From positions 2,418,001 to 2,482,000 of the forward strand of contig ML978121.1 of the NCBI GenBank assembly GCA_010015805.1: 64,000 nt of DNA, in the 5' to 3' direction. The notes under the pieces are model-generated. The model was not told where the DNA came from. It ran no database searches and saw only the letters and a program-made list of their open reading frames with translations. Made by a program: the position numbers and the translations under genes. Positions 57,452 to 64,000 of the stretch are shown in pieces (position 1 is the stretch's first letter; each line of letters starts with the position of its first letter). Origin of the DNA: Rhizodiscina lignyota. Lineage: Eukaryota; Ascomycota; Dothideomycetes; Aulographales; Rhizodiscinaceae.

Positions 57452-59155
57452 ATGGCATTGAATACCACGACTGCCCCAAATGTCGAGCTCATGTCTGCTC
57501 TTTCGACGTTAGTGTCCAAATATCTTATGAATGACCGAACCATTTGCTGACTGGTTTTGCACAGGTTGCTTGAGGCAGGGAAATACTCAGACCTGACTAT
57601 CAAATGCGGCGCGCGTAAATTTGCGGTTCACAGAGCTCTCATCTGCTCACGATCCGGATTCTTCGACGGAGCTTGCAGCAACGCGTTCAGAGAAGCCCAG
57701 TCTGGAATAATTGACTTGAGCGAGGACGACGAGGAAGCCGTGGAGCACATGGTCAATTATTTCTACCATCTGGACTATCTATCACCACCAAAGTCGAAGA
57801 GGCGCTCGCGCGGATATTCTACTGCCACGAACCCGATGTCACCAACATCGCCAACCGAGTTCCGACCATACGATGCTGTATTTCCTCGCAAGAAGCTCAA
57901 CCTGGCATTCGTAGAAGATCCTCTCCTCGCAACAGCGGCAGCAAATATCCTCACTCCCACTCAGCCAACTGCTGATCCATTTCCTGACGCCTCTCAAACG
58001 ACTCCAGCAGCCTCTGTTCCATCGTCTGCATTTCACTCACGCAACATCTCCTTGGCGTCGACCATATCGACCGCATCGAGTATGTCGAGGCCACTTACGC
58101 CTCCAAACGACGGAAGCCCACTCGATCTCCGCCTGAAAATTCCTCCTTCGGTAGACTCGGCAGTAGGCGATCTTGAAGCGGATCGACTCGAAGAAACCAT
58201 CGACGAGGTGGAACCAGACACGCAGCACCCATACCTGGTGACACACTGCAAGGTCTACGCAATCGCAGAGAAGTGAGTACCCACGTTTCACATATCATTA
58301 TCGCCCTGCACTTCCCCACGCCGCATCAATTTCTTCTGTTCTTCGTTATCTCCAACACGTGCTGTGTTCCATTCCAAATTCCCCTCTATCCACATTCCTG
58401 TTTCACAACACAACTCCACAAAATTCCGCAGTGGGCGGCGCCAAACGCACGCAAGGCTGCTTGCAGATGCAACAGTGCCGAAAGGTGTCACTACAGCGCC
58501 AGGGAAGCGTCTCCCTGCGCAGTGCATGAACTCATGCTGGGACATGCCTGCGACGCCTTTGCGGCGGCAAATCCGCGATTCCAGAGCCCTGGTCTTTTCG
58601 CACCCCGCCTCTCGTCGCGTGTTTGAGAGTGGCACGTCGGGACTTGCAGGGATCAGAGCACCGAGCCCTCAGCTGGCCCCGGCAGGAATAAGCGCGCCAA
58701 TCAGCGCGCTGCTCCCGCCAACTGCCACTGTTGTTCGAGAGGTCTCACCTCAGCCTGGGCAAAACAGTTTCCTCAGCTCTAAGAGATGCAGTCCTGAATA
58801 CTCGTCCAGTCATCGCTGTTTATTTTCGCCTCGCTAAAATGAGCATTGTTGTCGAGAGCTTACGCTAACCACTTACCTCTTCAGGTATGGCATCGCTGGC
58901 CTCAAGTCGCTTGCTCGCGCCAAGTTCGGCTCGCAAATGGCTGTTCACTTCAACTCGCACGAGTTCGCAGACGCCATTCAGGACGTATACGATACCACTG
59001 TCGATGGAGATCGTGGCCTTAGGGATGTCGTGATCCAGACATTCCGCGAGCATCCTGAGCTTGCACATCGCAAGGACGTCGAGTACGCTGTGAAGGATAC
59101 CCCAGGCCTCGCATGGGAGCTGTTCCGCGTTGGCTGGGGCCTCCCCATCGTTTGA
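57452..59155 (+). CDS. BTB/POZ domain protein with long disordered insertion
   Basis: Three exons (57452-57507, 57565-58272, 58885-59155) give 344 residues. The BTB core is plain: LLEAGKYSDLTIKCGARKFAVHRALICSRSGFFDGAC, then SEDDEEAVEHMVNYFYHLDY. It is followed by about 140 residues rich in Ser, Thr and Pro (residues 95-235), after which the usual helical continuation resumes: HPYLVTHCKVYAIAEKYGIAGLKSLARAKF and, at the end, TPGLAWELFRVGWGLPIV. Intron 2 is 612 nt, ten times the local norm. BTB proteins of this fungal family are widespread; possible Cul3 adaptor. The insert suggests regulation by phosphorylation, but this is only a guess. Confidence 0.85.
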
Positions 59156-62100
59156 TCTGCATCTAGAATCAGGAACAAGAACGAAATTGAGATGTTGATG
59201 GTACCAGCACGTGCCAGCCCTGAATGGGCTTACGTGTGCCAATGATCGCTCGGAGATATACAGCTCGATCAGTTCGACGAATGAAGCGAAGAAACATGGC
59301 TTCAATTTTATTAAGATGATGGAACGAACGTGCGGACCTTCTAGCCCAACACGCGGGCCTCACAACATCGCGAAGATGCCACGATATCAGCAATTTGATT
59401 TCCTTATGTCGCTATGGGATATGCGATGACACGGACACGAACTCGATTCGCACACGGAACACATTCTCTCTCGCTTTTTCGACCAAAAGTCTCATCAAAA
59501 GATTCTCACCATCGCTTGCACCGCTGGGCATTTACAGTCTGGATTGGGGTGTAAGATTAGACTCGGGCATGGCACGGCGTTTCTGAATTTTACGATCCGT
59601 ATGGATAGCATACTGTCGCTACCTTTTGCCTGGAGCAACAAGATTTCACTTGCTGGGCTGGGCTAAGCTTATGGCGGCGTCTGCAAAAGGGCAAATGGCG
59701 ATATTTATTTCTGCATATCTTTTGACTTAGGAGATGTTGGAGTTCAGACAGATACCTATGTACCTTGAGCATGGCTCGGTGCTCTTTTCTCCTTATTTTA
59801 GAACAAGAACACATTATTTGGTACTCTACTCCAAAGTTCTTACTTTCTGCACTCGTGTCTGACAACATAGTGTCTCTCTGAGCTGTTCGACTGGTTTGTT
59901 TAGCTCAAACTTATCTACAGCATGATCATGTAAGCTCATCGAGTCCGCGGACTGTCCCACAGTCCGTATTAGCGGATACAGCAGGCGAGAAGCTGGGAAC
60001 TACCCTCAACGGCCCGCATCCGCATCCGCCGGTACCTGCTTTTTCTCTTACACATCGTTCCCTTGTCTTGATCGCTTGATGGGTTTGATACAGAATGACG
60101 ATATATTATGGGCTCGCCAAGGCCAGGATTACTCCGCCCACCGTCGCCATGAGACTGTCTCTCGTCTAGAAAAAAGCAATAGAGCGATTGACGTAAGTTT
60201 CTAATGCAGGAGAGACAGCTTTAGGCCCGTTGCTTCCGGAGTGATGAGGTTCCTAATGACGTATAGTGCGAGTGAGCACGATTCGTGCCCCACGTCGTGA
60301 TGAATCCTTCTGCAAAGGCCATGTCGCCGAATCACAGCCTTTCCCCTCGTCTGTCTTTTGAAGTCGGCATTTCACAGCTCCGTCTGGAGATCGTTTCTCG
60401 CCACGCCTCTCTGGGACCCAGGCGCGCGTCTAAGTGGTTCCTCCTTCCTGGCGCATGAAATCTTTAAATCGCGACAATCAAAACACCCCGGGCCGCAGAT
60501 CATTAGCACAATCAAACGCTTAAACCAACCACAGTTCGCCACTTCCTTGGAGGCGACGAGAATGCTTCCTGGCCACGGCCCTGATGATCATTTCGTTCTG
60601 GCAAGCTGATCGCTGCTTTAGCTGAAGCTGTTTCCAACATGCTTTCGGGAGATGAACAGGTTTTCCCAACTGTCCCTTTCCGTTGATCGTTGAAATGGAC
60701 GACGTCTAGGCGCTGATCGCTTACCTCCAGTAGACCCTCAGGGTCCAATCGTCCCGCCAGGTCCACTGTGGGTCTGGGCTGCGATACTTATCGATACGCC
60801 CGACTCGGCGGGTTTGAAAAGTGGAGGAGGCGAGTTTCACGATTCTAGCGGAGGCGCCGTTAGATACTCGAAATCCACGGGACCGGTTCTCCTCTCCTGA
60901 CAGCCGCATCTTGGGACCTACATTTATGGTGTGGCGGCCACGTCGTCGAGCCTGTTCTCCCGCCGACTAGCTCAGCTAAAGCTCAGCTCAAGCGCCTTGG
61001 GAGCTCGGGCGTTGAGATCTGGACTTGAAGCCACTCGCTTCGGTTGACACCTGTCAAGCGAGGTGCAGCGTATCGTGGGGTAGGACAGCCTTTTGTTCGA
61101 AATTGCGAATTGTGACAGCGCGCTAAGTTCTGGAGAGTCTGGAGATGCAGGGCGAGCATGAGGAGGCGAGCTGCAGAGCTCTGGATCCCGCGTGGCTTGC
61201 TACAGCGGAATCGTTGCTAGATATACCTCACTACATCTAGATATTTCATCCCATGAGGCTCTTTCTTGTCCACTTGGCTATGTCTCCTAGTTCTCTCCTC
61301 CGGGGCGCTCGAGAAGTTCTATTCGTCCTGTTGGGTTTCCTCAACGGCCCTCATTATTGTGGCTGGTCCAGATCTTTTTGGATTTCGCAGAACGATAACC
61401 GGTGAGCCTGTATGCGTACATCTGGCCGGTATGCGGCCAATTGCATCTATGAAACGAAGAAGACGCGTCCTCAAACGACTGTGTCTTGTCGAAAGGCTTA
61501 CTTGCTTCGTTCGTACCAATATCCTTTTCAGACTCGAGCTCTTTGGTGTTTCTGGGCATCAGACTTCGACTTTTCTTCACATCGGTTTCTTCAATCTTAC
61601 CCCATGAATCTGGCTGAGGCTGGAATTCATTGTCCTGCTGTCATCAACGACGATTTTCCCGTCATGATCCCAATGTATTCAATAACATGAAAGAGAAAGT
61701 CATAATATTATAAACTGATCAAATTCTATAAATTTACCTCAGAGCTCCGTTTCCTTGTGATCACTCGCTCACAGGACGAGAGCAAGTCCAGACAGATCTC
61801 TCCGTTTATTGATTTTCTTTCTCAGATTGCTCCACAACATCTAAAAATCCTCAAGACATGCTATTTAGCATCGAGACTCGGACAGAGTGGAGGAACCCAT
61901 CGCAGTCGGGTGGAGGTGGCGGACCTTCGTGCACTTATTAGCGTGCTGGATGGTCGAAGCATATCTCTTGAGGAAGACGAGGATGTCATCATCTCTTCTT
62001 CTCATTGTCCATCATCACCGTTATTAGGTGACCAAGGCCGATCAATAGTCGGCTTGAATTTTGCCGAAGTTGTGATTCAGAAGGTGGTTTGCATCTAGAC

Positions 62101-62861
62101 GCTCTTTCTTTGTCCAGACGCTCTTCTTTGTCCATAATGCTCATACATACGACATTGAGAGACCGAGATGAGGCTGAGTATGTCTGATAAATACGGCCGT
62201 GGAGCCGAATCATCGCGCAACCCTTCCGAGAAGTCAATCGTCTTGCTTACGTTCGTCTCCTGTTGCTTTATTACTCCCCATTAGGTGTTCCTCGAGTTCT
62301 CGGTCTTGCCGTAACTACTAAACACTCAGATGCAGCTGGAATGTAACGGCAAAGTCTATTGAGGGATTCACACATCGAAGCGGGATGGTCATTCAATGGA
62401 ACCGCTTGCAGCATGGGGACTTCTCTTCGTCTGCCAATGGAAATCAAATTCCCTTATGATCCAATGACCTTCTTAAATCTCTATCTCTGATCTTGTCATG
62501 GGAAGCAGATTCTCGAAACTATCGAGCCGAGTGTATCCAAACGCCAATGCGAAGTCATTAACCTGCGACATTTGCCCCTCAATTTCTCCATTGCGCTTCT
62601 GCGAGACTCGATTCTAAGATGCGCTGACGAGCATCGCAGAGAGCAGTATCCCCTGGTCGAATTCACCACATTCAGTGTATTGGTTCGTGAGCGCGCGGAT
62701 GGGGTGTGGAGGGTGGTTTCCGCGTTAGCGTTTTGAAGAAAAGGCTCGTCGCCGAGGAGAGTATTCTTCCCCGGTTCTACAGTGTCGACTTTCAGCCACG
62801 ATCCCAGCGATCCTATCGACATTCTCTACCTTGGGTAATGAGGAAGACAAGCCTTGCATCC
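59156..62861. other. Gene-poor region
   Basis: 3.7 kb with only short frames (up to 113 codons) lacking domains; it is not clearly AT-biased. It may hold promoters or non-coding RNA. From 62473 to 62861 it may contain further exons of the next gene, as its splice donor suggests. Confidence 0.4.
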
Positions 62862-64000
62862 TTACTCCCTCAGCAAGACCTGCGCCCTGATCAGTGTCTG
62901 CAACATGGTCCCTCTCTTCGCAATCTCTCTGTACTCAATGATCGGTGTAATCTGCAACGACACCAGTCTGCCCCTGAATGCCGACTCGGGCTGCCCTGGG
63001 TGCAGATTGCGCGCCACCATCTGGTCCTGGTAGAACAACAGATCCTTATATTTGGGATTGTCCATTTCCGGATCCATGTACGGCTTCCAAATGAATAGCC
63101 AAATCCGTGCGAGACTGTTGATGCGGCAGAAGAGGTCGATCATTCTAAGGACGAGAGGTCGAAGTTGGATGAACGCGTCTCTCTGCAGATCTTGGGGAAT
63201 GGCAGGGCGGAGGAGGGCCTCGAGTCCCATCGGTCCGTTCAGAATTCGACTCGAGAATGCGTTCCTGAACTTTTCAAAGTCATTGTGCATTTGGATCTTC
63301 TTGAAGATGTAGGCGCGCGAAGACTCTCGCGCAGCAATGTCCTTGTCTCTGTTCCTGTTCCTGTTGACGGCTTTTCCCTGATTTAGCACTTCCTCCCAAT
63401 CGCGCAGAGTGTATATCAGTTCCGAAATGTCTTTTGCGTTTTTATACCATTCATCCAGAACATGCTCCTCGGTGAGATCGTCGAAGATCTCATGTATAAT
63501 GAGCGCGACGATGATGAAGGGCTTCATCGCCGCATTTTGAAGGAGCACGACAGCGAATCCAGGTCGAGTGTACTGCTCGCAGGCGTTGTAGAGCGACATC
63601 ATTGCCGGCTGCTGCTGGTCATTCAAGATGGCCAGCAATGGAAACCTCTTCGCCCAGTTCTCGATGAGGCTGTAGAGTTGGTTAAGGTTATTGATCAGCT
63701 CTCGATTTGTCGGTGCGTCGAATCCGGGCAGTGTTGACTTATACGACGGCCTTTGCATGGGAGGGCCATCAGACTGATGCGGTTGCTGGGATTTTGGACG
63801 CGGCGGTGGCTGGGTCTGCTGTTGCAGAATCTGAGGATCAGACACTGAAATAGGCACTTGGTGGGGTGGAGGGTGCACTGTGGGTTGCCTCGCTACCTTC
63901 AGTTGTGCCTCCAACTCTCTGGTTCTGTTATTCGCGCCTCGTAACTCCTGCTGTAGCTCTTGGTAATCATGTCGGTACTCATCGACTTCTTTCAGAAGCT
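62862..64000 (-). CDS. Uncharacterised coiled-coil protein, 5' partial
   Basis: The frame is open to the window edge, so the N-terminus lies outside. The first visible part is coiled coil (EVDEYRHDYQELQQELRG), then a Pro/Gln-rich linker (QQQTQPPPRPKSQQPHQ), then a helical domain starting ELINNLNQLYSLIENWAKRF and continuing through RPGFAVVLLQNAAMKPFIIVALI and LVLRMIDLFCRI to LRAQVLLRE. Such linker-plus-helical proteins are common in ascomycetes but unnamed. At 62865 the sequence reads GTAAGG directly after GGGA, a good splice donor overlapping the stop, so the gene may continue in more exons; an open frame ending at 62473 (VNDFALAFGYTRLD) is a candidate. Confidence 0.65.
   Translation of the reverse strand, partial: LLKEVDEYRHDYQELQQELRGANNRTRELEAQLKVARQPTVHPPPHQVPISVSDPQILQQQTQPPPRPKSQQPHQSDGPPMQRPSYKSTLPGFDAPTNRELINNLNQLYSLIENWAKRFPLLAILNDQQQPAMMSLYNACEQYTRPGFAVVLLQNAAMKPFIIVALIIHEIFDDLTEEHVLDEWYKNAKDISELIYTLRDWEEVLNQGKAVNRNRNRDKDIAARESSRAYIFKKIQMHNDFEKFRNAFSSRILNGPMGLEALLRPAIPQDLQRDAFIQLRPLVLRMIDLFCRINSLARIWLFIWKPYMDPEMDNPKYKDLLFYQDQMVARNLHPGQPESAFRGRLVSLQITPIIEYREIAKRGTMLQTLIRAQVLLRE

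Overview
The window is nuclear DNA of a filamentous ascomycete (Pezizomycotina, plausibly Dothideomycetes or a relative; the class is an inference). Coding genes are split by short GT-AG introns, mostly 45-70 nt, with CTGAC/CTAAC-like branch points. The gene content is typically fungal: one-polypeptide acetyl-CoA carboxylase, nudE, a LaeA-like methyltransferase, a velvet-like protein, a Zn2Cys6 factor, ABM monooxygenase and BTB proteins. I rebuilt exon structures by hand from splice signals and reading phase; every spliced model given below closes in frame.

Layout. 1-12.6 kb: the end of a LigI-type amidohydrolase, a FabG-like SDR, a PQ-loop membrane protein, an atypical SDR, a peroxisomal-type carrier, nudE and a secreted FAD-linked oxidase. 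12.6-22.4 kb: a long upstream region and then ACC1 (5 exons, 2281 aa). 22.8-33.2 kb: a divergent velvet-like protein, a two-domain ABM monooxygenase, a GNAT acetyltransferase, a TetX-like FAD monooxygenase, a Rieske-AIF fusion, and a PrxQ/BCP peroxiredoxin diverging from it. 33.6-39.4 kb: an accessory stretch with a short Zn2Cys6 protein, an AT-rich gene-poor tract, a broken cytochrome P450 and a LaeA-like methyltransferase. 40.2-49.3 kb: a 73-residue glycine-rich secreted protein, a sedoheptulose-bisphosphatase (SHB17), two orphan proteins, the OST subunit WBP1 head-to-head with a complex I 9.5 kDa subunit, and a BTB protein. 50.7-59.2 kb: a small acidic protein, a Pol III/SINE-like element, DOA1 (WD40-PFU-PUL) and a second BTB protein. 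59.2-62.9 kb is gene-poor, and the window ends inside an uncharacterised coiled-coil protein.

Together the window is mostly housekeeping (lipid synthesis, glycosylation, respiration, ubiquitin handling, dynein transport) with two accessory patches (22.8-29.7 and 33.6-39.4 kb) that carry regulator- and tailoring-type genes. I see no complete biosynthetic cluster, no CRISPR, no rRNA and no intact transposon. I did not find a system that I can defend as new; the best candidates for a second look are the velvet-like protein, the two-repeat orphan protein, the SINE-like element, the glycine-rich secreted peptide and the broken P450 patch.
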